Positions 47,172 through 55,217 of a stretch of 64,000 nucleotides of DNA are shown here, piece after piece. This DNA is from JANXMY01 sp965246745. GTDB lineage: Bacteria > Armatimonadota > Armatimonadia > Armatimonadales > Capsulimonadaceae. The DNA is taken from contig OZ251980.1 in assembly GCA_965246745.1 (NCBI GenBank), positions 1,116,001-1,180,000 of the forward strand. The letters run 5' to 3'. Both the position numbers and the translations under genes were made by a program. The notes below the pieces were generated by a model, which worked only from the letters and a program-made list of their open reading frames with translations, was not told where the DNA came from and ran no database searches. The first letter of the stretch is position 1, and each line of letters opens with the position of its first letter.

Positions 47172-48395
47172 ATGCTTGGATGGCTGTTTCTCGATATGAA
47201 CTCGTTTTTTGCCTCGGTCGAGCAGCAGGAGCGCCCTGCGCTGCGCGGCCGGCCGGTCGCGGTCGTGCCGCTGCTGTCGGACACGACAAGCTGCATTGCG
47301 GCGTCGTATGAGGCCAAAGCCTACGGCATTAAAACCGGCACGAATGTCGCCGATGCCAAGCGCCTGTGCCCGAACCTGCACATCATTGAAGCCAAGCACG
47401 AGCCGTACCGCGAGTACAGCCGGCGCATTCAAGCCGTGGTTGAGGACTGCGTGCCGGTCACCGAAGTCTGGTCGGTAGACGAGATGGTCTGTAAGCTGTG
47501 GCAAAACGAGCGGCACTTGTGGGACGCGATGCGACTGGCGGAACACATCAAAACGCAGATCAAAACCGAAGTCGGCGAGTGCATGCACTGCTCGGTCGGG
47601 CTGGGCTTGAACCCGTTTCTAGCCAAAGTCGCCGCCGAGCTGCAAAAGCCGAACGGGCTGGGGGTGATTGCCGAGGAAGACCTGCCGCACAAGCTGTTCC
47701 GGCTGGCGCTGACGGACTTTCCCGGCATCTCGCGGGGAATGGAAGCGCGGCTGCATGCGGCGGGGGTTTTTACGACCGAACAAATGTACGCCCTAAGCAG
47801 AGATCAAATGCGCCGGGTCTGGGGCGGGATCGGCGGCGAGCGCTGGTGGCATCAGCTTCGGGGGCATGAAGTCGCCCTGCCGCCGCCGGCCCGGAAAAGC
47901 GTCGGGCATTCGCACGTTCTCCCGCCCGAGCTTCGCACCCCGGCGGGAGCGGAAGCGGTCGCCGGGCGGCTGCTGGAGAAAGCGGCGGAGCGGATGCGGC
48001 ATTTGGGGTATCAAGCGCGGGGCCTGTCGGTGCATGCCCGGTCGGACGACGGGCGCTCGTGGGAAGCGAAGCGGCGGATCACGGCCTGCGGGGACACCTG
48101 GACTTTGTTTTCAGCGCTGGGAGCGCTGTGGGAACATCCGTTCCCCCGCGTGAAGCAGGTCGGGGTCGTGCTGTACGATTTATTGCCGAGTTCGCTGGTC
48201 ACGCTGCCGCTCTTTGAGACAGACAGCCGCCGGCTGGCAGCGTCGGTCGCTGTGGACGACATCAACCGAAAGTTCGGGCGCGGAACGCTCTCTATGGCCT
48301 CGGTCGTTCCCGTCAAGCACACGGCGGAAGACAAGATTTCGTTTGGGAAGGCGGAAGACAGGATACCCCGCTCCGCCGCTTCGCGTCGCTCCTAA
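47172..48395 (+). CDS. dinB: DNA polymerase IV (Y family)
   Basis: A 407-residue translesion polymerase. Metal acids lie in LFLDMNSFFASVEQQ (Asp8 region) and SVDEM; AASYEAKAYGIKTG and the finger/thumb segments follow, with a C-terminal little-finger domain. AAGGAAG stands before the ATG at 47172; earlier in-frame ATGs overlap the promoter. The last 12 or so codons (DRIPRSAASRRS) are made of the left arm of LIR9, so the original C-terminus was replaced. Confidence 0.92.
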   Translation: MLGWLFLDMNSFFASVEQQERPALRGRPVAVVPLLSDTTSCIAASYEAKAYGIKTGTNVADAKRLCPNLHIIEAKHEPYREYSRRIQAVVEDCVPVTEVWSVDEMVCKLWQNERHLWDAMRLAEHIKTQIKTEVGECMHCSVGLGLNPFLAKVAAELQKPNGLGVIAEEDLPHKLFRLALTDFPGISRGMEARLHAAGVFTTEQMYALSRDQMRRVWGGIGGERWWHQLRGHEVALPPPARKSVGHSHVLPPELRTPAGAEAVAGRLLEKAAERMRHLGYQARGLSVHARSDDGRSWEAKRRITACGDTWTLFSALGALWEHPFPRVKQVGVVLYDLLPSSLVTLPLFETDSRRLAASVAVDDINRKFGRGTLSMASVVPVKHTAEDKISFGKAEDRIPRSAASRRS

Positions 48396-48595
48396 ATCGC
48401 CACGCAATGAATTGCGAGGCTCGGGCAAACCGGCGTCGCGGCGACGCAAAAATAGCAAAGACGCAAAAATAGCAAAGACGCAAAGATAGCCTGCGTCTCA
48501 ATCCCGTGTCGCTTCGACACTGGCTGATTCCAGCCTCGCAATTCATTGCGTGGCGATTTAGGGGCGACGCGAAGCGGCGGAGCGGGGTATCCTGT
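48358..48595. repeat. Long inverted repeat LIR9
   Basis: Two 64-base arms (48358-48421 and 48532-48595, one mismatch). Each arm holds CCA-CGCAA-TGAA-TTGCG-AGGCT and a CGCTTCGCG hairpin. The loop contains a 16-base direct repeat of AAAATAGCAAAGACGC. The left arm encodes the end of dinB, and the right arm brings TATCCT to six bases before the next start codon. It accounts for the whole gap between the two genes. Confidence 0.92.
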
Positions 48596-48599
48596 CCCT

Positions 48600-49415
48600 A
48601 TGCTTTTCCTCGGTCTTGATCTTGCGTGGGGCGGCAAAAACGCCAGCGGCGGGTGCGTCATCTCGTGCGCCGTTGACTCAGACAGCCGGGCGAGCGTTTT
48701 AGAGTATACCGAAACGCTGGGGAATGACGACGAGATTGCGGCGTGGGTTGGGCGCTGGAACGACACTGAAGAGTCTCGCCGGGACGGGCTGATTGTCGGC
48801 ATTGATGCGCCGCTGCTGGTGCCGAACGAGGCGGGCAAGCGGCCCTGCGAGACGGAGCTGGGGAAGCGCTTTGCGAAGTTTCAGGCGGGGGCGCACCCGG
48901 CGAACCGGACGATCTTCGGCGGCGATGTGCGCGGGGAGCGGCTGGTCGCGCGTTTCGCCGGCATGGGCATTGTCCATGACCCGTACCTCAGCGTCCCGCG
49001 CCGAGTGGGTGTGCGACAGGCGATGGAAGTGTTTCCGCACCCGGCGCATGTGGTGCTGTTTGGGCTGGCGCGGACACTGAAATACAAGCCGAAGCCGAAG
49101 CGCACTTACGAGACCCGGTGGGCGGCGATGAACGAGTACTGCCGCCTGCTGCGCGAACTGGCGCAGTTCGACCCGCCGCTGGATTTGCCCGACGCCTGGC
49201 CGCCCGCCGACGTTTCGGGAATAATCGGCGGCAAGCTGAAAAGCCTGGAAGACGGCCTGGATGCGCTCTCGTGCGCGTATGTTGTCCTCTGGTACTGGCA
49301 TCACGGCCCGGCGGGCGCGGAAGTGCTGGGCGACATGACTTCAGGCTATGTGGTTATTCCCCGCTTGATTATTCCTCGTGCATTGGTTATTCCCTGTGTG
49401 CCGGGGGTAACATAA
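48600..49415 (+). CDS. DUF429 family protein
   Basis: A 271-residue protein with the family start LFLGLDLAWGGKN, GLIVGIDAPLLVPNEAGKRPCE near 61-82, HPANRTIFGG, MEVFPHPAHVVLF near 141-153 and KSLEDGLDALSCAYV near 222-236. The fold is predicted to be RNase H-like with acidic active-site residues; the role is unknown. The start is placed right after the LIR9 arm. The C-terminal tail VVIPRLIIPRALVIPC derives from a degenerate 15-base tandem repeat. Confidence 0.82.
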   Translation: MLFLGLDLAWGGKNASGGCVISCAVDSDSRASVLEYTETLGNDDEIAAWVGRWNDTEESRRDGLIVGIDAPLLVPNEAGKRPCETELGKRFAKFQAGAHPANRTIFGGDVRGERLVARFAGMGIVHDPYLSVPRRVGVRQAMEVFPHPAHVVLFGLARTLKYKPKPKRTYETRWAAMNEYCRLLRELAQFDPPLDLPDAWPPADVSGIIGGKLKSLEDGLDALSCAYVVLWYWHHGPAGAEVLGDMTSGYVVIPRLIIPRALVIPCVPGVT

Positions 49416-49419
49416 GAGC

Positions 49420-49983
49420 ATGCCGACGACTCGACCGACGCTGCCGACTTTGCACACGCCGCGCCTCACGCTCCGCCCGATGACGGTGAGCGATACCGAT
49501 GCGGTGCTGAAGATGATCCTTGACTCCCGCGCCGAGTTCGGCTGCTGGTTCGGGTGGACTTCGAGCAGCACGCGGGCGACGGTGAAAGAATATATTCAAT
49601 CGGCGGAAGATGCCATGCTTCTCGGCACGGCGTGGCATTACGTTGTTTTGCTGTGGTCGGGAAGACTGGTGGGCCGGGTCGGCTTGACTTTAATTGACCC
49701 GGTGAACGAAAGCGCGGAGCTGGGGTACATGCTTCGCACCGATGCCGAAGGGAACGGCGTGATGACCGAAGCCGCGCGGGGGCTGCTGGCGCACGCGTTC
49801 GGGCCGGGCCATTTGCACCGGATTACGGCGTTTGCGGACTGCGAGAACACGAAAAGTCAGCGGGTGCTGGCCCGGCTGGGGTTCCAACAAGAAGGCCGGG
49901 TGCGGCATATGACCCGCCACCCGGAGCGCGGCTGGCGCGACCACGACGGCTACAGCCTCTTGAACGGGGAACTGCGTGCCTAA
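49420..49983 (+). CDS. GNAT acetyltransferase (RimJ/RimL-like)
   Basis: A 187-residue protein with the RimJ/RimL start LHTPRLTLRPMTVSDTDAV, the acetyl-CoA loop region AELGYMLRTDAEGNGVMTEAARGLLAHAF near 98-126 and ENTKSQRVLARLGFQQEG near 143-160. Members acetylate N-terminal amino groups of ribosomal proteins or other amines. It overlaps the mqnB start by eight bases. Confidence 0.9.
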   Translation: MPTTRPTLPTLHTPRLTLRPMTVSDTDAVLKMILDSRAEFGCWFGWTSSSTRATVKEYIQSAEDAMLLGTAWHYVVLLWSGRLVGRVGLTLIDPVNESAELGYMLRTDAEGNGVMTEAARGLLAHAFGPGHLHRITAFADCENTKSQRVLARLGFQQEGRVRHMTRHPERGWRDHDGYSLLNGELRA

Positions 49984-50584
49984 GTTGGATTTGCTTGTCT
50001 GCGCGGCGACTTCGGGTGAGCTGGCGGCGTTCGGCCCCGGCGACGCGGGTTTTCTCACGGGCGTCGGCGTTCCCGAAGCGCTGGCGCGGACGCTGGCCGA
50101 GGCGGGGCGTCTGCGTCCGAAACGCCTGCTGAACATCGGCATCGCGGGGGCGTATCCGGGCAGCGGCCTCCAAATTGGAGACATCGTTATCGGAACGTCG
50201 GAAATCTACGGCGATGTCGGCTTCGGCCTGCCCGCGCCGCCGTACTTTCGGCCTGTCGGCGAGGCCGAATGGGGCGCATTCTACCGGATGCCCCTGCCGC
50301 TGACGCTGTTCGCCGAGTTTCCGGCGGCGCACTTGGGGGCCGGCTGCACGGTCAACTGCTGCACGGGGGCCGAAGACACGGGGCGTCTGCGGGAGTCTTT
50401 GTTCGGCGCGGCGTTTGAAACGATGGAAGGCGCGGCGGTCGCGCAGGCCGGGCAAATCCTCGGCATTCCCGTCGGCGAAATCCGCGCGGTCAGCAACTTT
50501 GCGTCTACGCGCGACATGCGCCCCGAGAATATCCGGCGGGCGCTGGCAAACTTGGCGGCGTATTTTGATGCGCTGCGCGTGTAG
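49976..50584 (+). CDS. mqnB: Futalosine hydrolase
   Basis: A 202-residue purine-nucleosidase-like protein: LLVCAATSGELAAF at the start, NIGIAGAYPGSGLQIGDIV near 51-69 and the active-site FETMEGAAVAQAGQILGIP near 142-160. It removes hypoxanthine from futalosine (or adenine from aminofutalosine) in menaquinone synthesis. GTG start within the acetyltransferase gene. mqnD follows, separated by a repeat fragment. Confidence 0.92.
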   Translation: MPKLDLLVCAATSGELAAFGPGDAGFLTGVGVPEALARTLAEAGRLRPKRLLNIGIAGAYPGSGLQIGDIVIGTSEIYGDVGFGLPAPPYFRPVGEAEWGAFYRMPLPLTLFAEFPAAHLGAGCTVNCCTGAEDTGRLRESLFGAAFETMEGAAVAQAGQILGIPVGEIRAVSNFASTRDMRPENIRRALANLAAYFDALRV

Positions 50585-50585
50585 G

Positions 50586-50640
50586 AGCGAGGGAATGAGC
50601 GAGGAAGTAAACTTCACTCGCTGAATAGCGTCCTTCGGAC
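50586..50640. repeat. Half-unit of the long inverted repeat family
   Basis: GGAGCGAGGGAATGAGCGAGG, then GAAG-TAAA-CTTC, ACTCGCT and GTCC-TTCG-GGAC-like hairpins, as in LIR2 and LIR11. Only one arm is present. It occupies part of the 115-base gap between mqnB and mqnD. Confidence 0.65.
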
Positions 50641-50699
50641 GAAAGAACAGTACCGTCAGCGTATCCTATTCCTTCGCGCCTCCCACAAGAGAATATATT

Positions 50700-51497
50700 A
50701 TGCCTAACTTCACCCTCGGCATCTCGCCCTGCCCGAACGACGTTTACATCTTCAGCGGCCTGTTGCTCGGCCAAGTCAAGGCCGACGGCCTCGCGTTCAC
50801 CGTGGATTTCCAGGACGTAGAAACGCTGAACGCCCGCGCCCAGGCGGGGAGCTTGGATGTCGTCAAAATTAGCTACGCCAACTACGTCCAATGCCGAGCC
50901 GAGTATGATTTACTGGACTGCGGCGGTGCTTTAGGGCGCGGCGTCGGCCCGCTTTTGCTGTCGGGCGGCGGATGGGACCCGGACGCCGAAGTTTTGGTTC
51001 CCGGCGAGTACACCACGGCCAACTTCCTCTTGGATTTCTACGCCGGACGACCGCTCCGAAAGCGCTTTCTGCCGTTTGATGCCCTCTACGCCAAACTTCT
51101 GACTGTGCCGGGGTCTCAGGGCGTCGTCATCCATGAAAAGCGCTTCACCTACGCCGCCGACGGCCTGCATTTGATCCAAGACCTCGGCGACCACTGGGAA
51201 CAGCAGACGGGGTTTGCCATCCCCCTCGGAGCCATCGCCGCCCGCAAGTCTCTCGATAAAAGCCATTTGGAAACCCTGGTTCAAGACAGTCTTCGCTGGG
51301 CGCAAGCTCACGACGGCGAAGCGTTCGCCCTTTGCCGCGAACATTCGCAGGACCTCAACCCCGAAGTCGTCCGCGCCCATATAAAGCTCTACGTCAACTC
51401 GTTCTCCGAGCACATCGGTCCCGAAGGCCGCGCCGCCGTCGCGTTTTTCCTGGAAAAGCAGCGCGAGTTTTCGGCGCATGCACTCTCCCAACTCTAA
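50700..51497 (+). CDS. mqnD: 1,4-dihydroxy-6-naphthoate synthase
   Basis: A 265-residue periplasmic-binding-protein-like fold. The family start LGISPCPNDVYIFSGLL is clear, followed by DVETLNARAQAGSLDVVKISYANY near 39-62 and EYTTANFLLDFY near 102-113. It converts cyclic dehypoxanthinyl futalosine to dihydroxynaphthoate in the futalosine pathway. Together with mqnB it shows that the organism makes menaquinone by this route. Confidence 0.95.
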   Translation: MPNFTLGISPCPNDVYIFSGLLLGQVKADGLAFTVDFQDVETLNARAQAGSLDVVKISYANYVQCRAEYDLLDCGGALGRGVGPLLLSGGGWDPDAEVLVPGEYTTANFLLDFYAGRPLRKRFLPFDALYAKLLTVPGSQGVVIHEKRFTYAADGLHLIQDLGDHWEQQTGFAIPLGAIAARKSLDKSHLETLVQDSLRWAQAHDGEAFALCREHSQDLNPEVVRAHIKLYVNSFSEHIGPEGRAAVAFFLEKQREFSAHALSQL

Positions 51498-51500
51498 ATT

Positions 51501-52694
51501 ATGCTCACTTACACCGAGGCCCTGGCCCGAATTCTGGCTCACGCCGCGCCGCTTGCGCCGGTGCCGACGCCGCTGGCGGAAGCGCTCGGGCTGATCCTGG
51601 CGGAAGACCTGGCGACGGCCATTGACCTGCCGCCGTTCAGCAACAGCGGCATGGATGGGTTTGCGGTGCGGTTCGAGGATGTGGAAACCCTGCCGGTGAC
51701 GCTGCCGGTGACGGGCGAGATCGCCGCCGGGGCTTTGGACAGGCCCACGCTGCGGCCCGGCACGGCCCTGCGGATTATGACCGGAGCGCCCCTGCCCGCC
51801 GGCGCGGACACGGTGGTCCCGGTGGAAGACACCGAAGCGGCGGCGGACGGCGGGGTCACGATCCGGGAAGCGGAAACGCGCGGGCAGCATGTCCGGCGGG
51901 CGGGGGAAGAAACGCGGCGCGGGGAAGTGGTCGTGCCGCAGGGAGCGCGGCTGCGGGCGGCGGAGATAGGCATGGCGGCGGCGGCGGGGCACGCCGAAGT
52001 CCGGGCGCTGCCGAGGCCGCGCGTCGCCCTGGTGTCTACCGGGGATGAATTAGCAGAGCCGGGCGCGGCGCTGCGGCACGGGCAGATTTACAATTCCAAT
52101 GCGTATGCCCTGGCGGCGCAGGTGGAAGCCGCCGGCGGGGTCGTCGTCCAAAAACTCCATGCGCGGGACACGCCGGACGCGCTTCGGGCCGCGTTTGACG
52201 CCTGCGCCGGCGCGGATGTGCTGCTCACCAGCGGGGGCGTGTCGGTCGGCGAGTTCGACTACGTCAAAGCGGTGTTCGCGGAGCGCGGCACGGTGGACTT
52301 CTGGAGGGTCGCGATCCGGCCCGGCAAGCCGCTGGCGTTCGGGCAGTGGGGGCGGACGCTGTTTTTCGGCCTGCCCGGCAACCCGGCCTCGGCGATGGTC
52401 ACGTTTGAATTGTTTGTCCGCCCGGCGCTTCGCAAGATGGCCGGGCAGACGCCGTGGGCGCGGCCCGAAGTTCGCGCCGTGCTGACTGAAGACGCGGCGC
52501 ACACGCCGGGGCGGCAGTCGTTTCAGCGGGCGATAGTCTCGGGGCCGCCCGGCGCGTACACGGTCCGCCCGGTGAGTCGGCAGAGTTCGGGGATGCTTAG
52601 TCCGCTGGTGCAGGCCAACGCGCTTTTGGTTCTGCCGGCGGACACGGCGCTGCTCCCTGCCGGCAGGGAGGCAGGCGTGCTTTTATTGGATTAA
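51501..52694 (+). CDS. moeA: Molybdopterin molybdotransferase
   Basis: A 397-residue enzyme that inserts molybdate into adenylated molybdopterin. Landmarks: PPFSNSGMDGFAVR near 43-56, GTALRIMTGAPLPAGADTVVPVED near 86-109, VSTGDELAEPG near 177-187, LTSGGVSVGEFDYVK near 237-251 and GLPGNPASAMVTFELF near 290-305. It lies three bases after mqnD, away from moaC and mogA. Confidence 0.97.
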   Translation: MLTYTEALARILAHAAPLAPVPTPLAEALGLILAEDLATAIDLPPFSNSGMDGFAVRFEDVETLPVTLPVTGEIAAGALDRPTLRPGTALRIMTGAPLPAGADTVVPVEDTEAAADGGVTIREAETRGQHVRRAGEETRRGEVVVPQGARLRAAEIGMAAAAGHAEVRALPRPRVALVSTGDELAEPGAALRHGQIYNSNAYALAAQVEAAGGVVVQKLHARDTPDALRAAFDACAGADVLLTSGGVSVGEFDYVKAVFAERGTVDFWRVAIRPGKPLAFGQWGRTLFFGLPGNPASAMVTFELFVRPALRKMAGQTPWARPEVRAVLTEDAAHTPGRQSFQRAIVSGPPGAYTVRPVSRQSSGMLSPLVQANALLVLPADTALLPAGREAGVLLLD

Positions 52695-52766
52695 GCGGCT
52701 CTCGGGAGCGCCGCCCCTGGATAAAACTCCTCAAACTGCCACAATGGAAGCAGAGGCTTTCCAATT

Positions 52767-53372
52767 ATGGCGACGACAACACTGGTGGAAATGGGGGAAA
52801 CGGCCCTGGAGCGGGCCGCCGGGCCGCGCCTGCAAGCGTCCGGCCTGGGCGCGTGCGTCGGGCTGTGCTTGTATGAGCCGGCGGCGCAGATCGCCGTGCT
52901 GGCCCATGTGGTTCTGCCGCAGACCCGCCCGGCAACGCCCGGACGCCCCGCCGCCCCCCTGCCGGGCAAATGCGCGGACACGGCGCTGCGGCATGCGCTC
53001 GCGGAAGTGACCCGCTGCGGGGGCCAAAGCGCCCTGGTGCGGGCCGCGCTGGTCGGCGGCGCACGGATTTTCAGCCCCGCCGGCACGGCGCTTGACCCGG
53101 AAGCGCTGTCGCGGCTGGAAATCGGGCCGCGCAATGTGCAGGCTTTGAAAGAGCAGCTTGCGCGGGTCGGCGTGCCTTTGTGCGCCGAAGACACCGGCGG
53201 GCACGGCGGGCGCACCGTGACTTTGGACGCGGACGGCTCTTTGTGGGTGCGGCCCGTCGGCCGGCCCGAGCGGCTGCTGGCGGCGCTGGGCCGGCCTGCA
53301 CCCCTGGCCGGCGCTCCCGGCGCGGCGCGGGAAGGAGCCTGCTATGAAGGAGCCTGCTATGGCGGACACTGA
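52767..53372 (+). CDS. cheD: Chemoreceptor glutamine deamidase CheD
   Basis: A 201-residue CheD protein with catalytic Cys30 (LGACVGLCLY) and His47 (LAHVVLPQ), and KCADTALRHAL, GPRNVQALKEQLARVGVPL and DTGGHGGRTVTL further on. It deamidates receptor glutamines and tunes CheC in chemotaxis. No other che gene is present. The C-terminus ends EGACYEGACYGGH from a 15-base tandem duplication that overlaps the next start. Confidence 0.92.
   Translation: MATTTLVEMGETALERAAGPRLQASGLGACVGLCLYEPAAQIAVLAHVVLPQTRPATPGRPAAPLPGKCADTALRHALAEVTRCGGQSALVRAALVGGARIFSPAGTALDPEALSRLEIGPRNVQALKEQLARVGVPLCAEDTGGHGGRTVTLDADGSLWVRPVGRPERLLAALGRPAPLAGAPGAAREGACYEGACYGGH
53329..53361 (+). repeat. Tandem 15-base duplication of the HDOD gene start region
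   Basis: GGAGCCTGCTATGAA is followed by GGAGCCTGCTATGGC, so a Shine-Dalgarno sequence with its ATG is present twice in the same frame (ATGs at 53344 and 53359). The unit also lengthens the CheD C-terminus. Confidence 0.75.
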
Positions 53373-54207
53373 GCGCCTGGCAGCCCTGGTGCGCCGGGTG
53401 CGCGACCTGCCGGCCCTGCCGGACACGGTGGTTCGGGTGATGCACCTGGCCGATGACCCGAAAGCCGGGATCGGCGACATCGCGAAAGCGCTGGTGTCCG
53501 ATCAAGCGCTGGCCGCGCGGGTTCTGAAGCTCGCCAATTCGGCGTTCTACGGCGCATCGCGGCGCATCGCCACGGTTTCGGAAGCCGTCGTCATTCTCGG
53601 CCTGCGGACCACGCGCAACTTGGTCATGGCGTCGGGCTGCCAGGAGATTTTGGAGTCGGAAGTCGCCGGCTATGGCCTGCCGCGCGGCGCTTTGCTGCGG
53701 CACTCGCTGGCATGCGCGGCGGCGGCGCAGGCGCTGGCGAAGCGCAGCAAGTACCGGGGCACGGAAGAAGCGTTTGTCGCGGGCCTGCTCCATGACCTCG
53801 GCAAAGTGGTGATGAACCTGTATCTTGGGGACCAGTTTCTTCAAGTTTTAATGCTGGCGGCGGCGGGCGGGATCACCTATGCCGAAGCCGAGCAGGCGGT
53901 TTTCTCGTTTGACCATGCCGAAGCGGGCGCGTGTCTGCTGGAGCGCTGGAACCTGCCGCCGTCGCTGGTCGCCGCCGTGCGGTACCATCATGCTCCTCTT
54001 GATGCCCCCGGCGACTCGCCCCTGCCGTCTGTGGTGCATGTGGCCGACGCGGTGTGTTTGACCCTCGGCATCGGCCTCGGCTTGGACGGCCTGGCGTACA
54101 CGCTTCAGCCGGAAGCGCTCGAGCGCCTGGGCTTGACCGCCGGCGACTTTGAAGAAGTCGCCGCCGAGACCTGCGACCTGCTGGCCGCCGCCGGCCCGGT
54201 ATTTTAG
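53359..54207 (+). CDS. HDOD-domain signalling protein
   Basis: A 282-residue protein that is essentially a single HDOD domain (10-210): LPALPDTVVRVMHLADDPKAG, DIAKALVSDQALAARVLKLANSAFYG, EAVVILGL and AFVAGLLHDLGKVVMNLY (near 148-165). Such proteins act in signalling linked to motility, c-di-GMP or stress, without a catalytic HD pair being required. The gene overlaps cheD by 14 bases, supporting a link to chemotaxis. The second of two duplicated starts is chosen. Confidence 0.88.
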   Translation: MADTERLAALVRRVRDLPALPDTVVRVMHLADDPKAGIGDIAKALVSDQALAARVLKLANSAFYGASRRIATVSEAVVILGLRTTRNLVMASGCQEILESEVAGYGLPRGALLRHSLACAAAAQALAKRSKYRGTEEAFVAGLLHDLGKVVMNLYLGDQFLQVLMLAAAGGITYAEAEQAVFSFDHAEAGACLLERWNLPPSLVAAVRYHHAPLDAPGDSPLPSVVHVADAVCLTLGIGLGLDGLAYTLQPEALERLGLTAGDFEEVAAETCDLLAAAGPVF

Positions 54208-54264
54208 CCCCCTGCCCCTCAATTTAATCCCAACGCGTCCGTTTTCTGCTTTGCTTCCTGCCGG

Positions 54265-54299
54265 TTGTCATCGCCGGCTCTTTGTGATATAATGCGGAC
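54265..54299 (+). promoter_or_regulatory. Promoter of the lipid-kinase gene, probably leaderless
   Basis: TTGTCA (54265-54270), a 17-base spacer and TATAAT (54288-54293), then six bases to the ATG at 54300. Transcription should start at or very near the initiation codon. Confidence 0.78.
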
Positions 54300-55217
54300 A
54301 TGACAAACGCTGCCGTGCCCGAGGTCGTGTTAATCGTGAACCCGACGGCGGGGCGCGGCAAGGCCGGGCGGCAGGTGCCGGAAATCAAGGCGCTGCTGGG
54401 CGACGCGGCCCGTGACTGGCAGTGGCGGTTCACCGAGAAAAGCGGCGACGCGGCGACGCTCGCGCACCTGGCGGCGGCGGCGGGGACCCGCTTGGTGGTG
54501 GCGGTCGGCGGCGACGGCACGCTGCATGAGGTGATGAACGGGGTGCTCGGCACCGGCGCGACCGTGGGGCTGATCCCTTACGGCACCGGCAACGACTTTG
54601 CGCGGGCGCTGGGCCTGTACGGCAGCTTGGAAGTCGCGTGCCGGACGCTGGTGTCCGGCCGTGTCGAGCGGGTGGATGTCGGGGTGATTGAGGGAGCCGG
54701 GACCGGCGGGCCGCGCCATTTTCTGGTGCTGGCCGGGACCGGCTACGATGCCCGGACCGCGCAGACGGTCAATTCCGGGATTCGCTTTTTGTCCGGCCCG
54801 CTGGCGTATGTCTGGGGGGCGGTGCTGACCCTGGCGAAGTTTACGCCGTTCACGCTGACGCTGACATTGGACAGCGACCCGCCGCGTGTCCTAAAATCCA
54901 TGTTTGTGTCGTTCGCCAATGCCGAAACCACCGGCGGCGGCATGAAGATTGCGCCCGGCGCAGTCGTGGACGACGGCTGTTTGGACGTGTGCCTGGTCGC
55001 GGAAGTTTCGAAGCCGACGCTTTTGTACAATTTAACGCAGATTTTCTCGGGCCGGCACCTGCGCTGCTCGGCGGTCTCGCTGCACCGCGCCCGAAGCCTG
55101 ACTGTAAACGCCGACCCGCCGCAGCCGCTGCTGATTGACGGCGAAGTGCTGGGCACGACCCCCGCGACGGTGCGGGTCCTGCCCGGCGCTCTGCCGTTTC
55201 TGGTGCCTGGCCCGTGA
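54300..55217 (+). CDS. Diacylglycerol/lipid kinase family protein (YegS/DgkB-like)
   Basis: A 305-residue protein with the catalytic-domain motifs VLIVNPTAGRGKAG (near 8-21), VVAVGGDGTLHEVMNGVLG (near 65-83) and LIPYGTGNDFARALG (near 90-104), and a C-terminal beta domain with LLIDGEVLG. Members phosphorylate diacylglycerol or other lipids. It heads a cluster with an NTP-transferase-like gene and cdsA, so its product phosphatidate would be the CdsA substrate. Confidence 0.9.
   Translation: MTNAAVPEVVLIVNPTAGRGKAGRQVPEIKALLGDAARDWQWRFTEKSGDAATLAHLAAAAGTRLVVAVGGDGTLHEVMNGVLGTGATVGLIPYGTGNDFARALGLYGSLEVACRTLVSGRVERVDVGVIEGAGTGGPRHFLVLAGTGYDARTAQTVNSGIRFLSGPLAYVWGAVLTLAKFTPFTLTLTLDSDPPRVLKSMFVSFANAETTGGGMKIAPGAVVDDGCLDVCLVAEVSKPTLLYNLTQIFSGRHLRCSAVSLHRARSLTVNADPPQPLLIDGEVLGTTPATVRVLPGALPFLVPGP

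Noticed and set aside
48600..48620. Earlier start at 48546 for the DUF429 gene
   Set aside because: Those codons lie in the LIR9 arm and do not match the family; the family pattern starts at the ATG at 48600.
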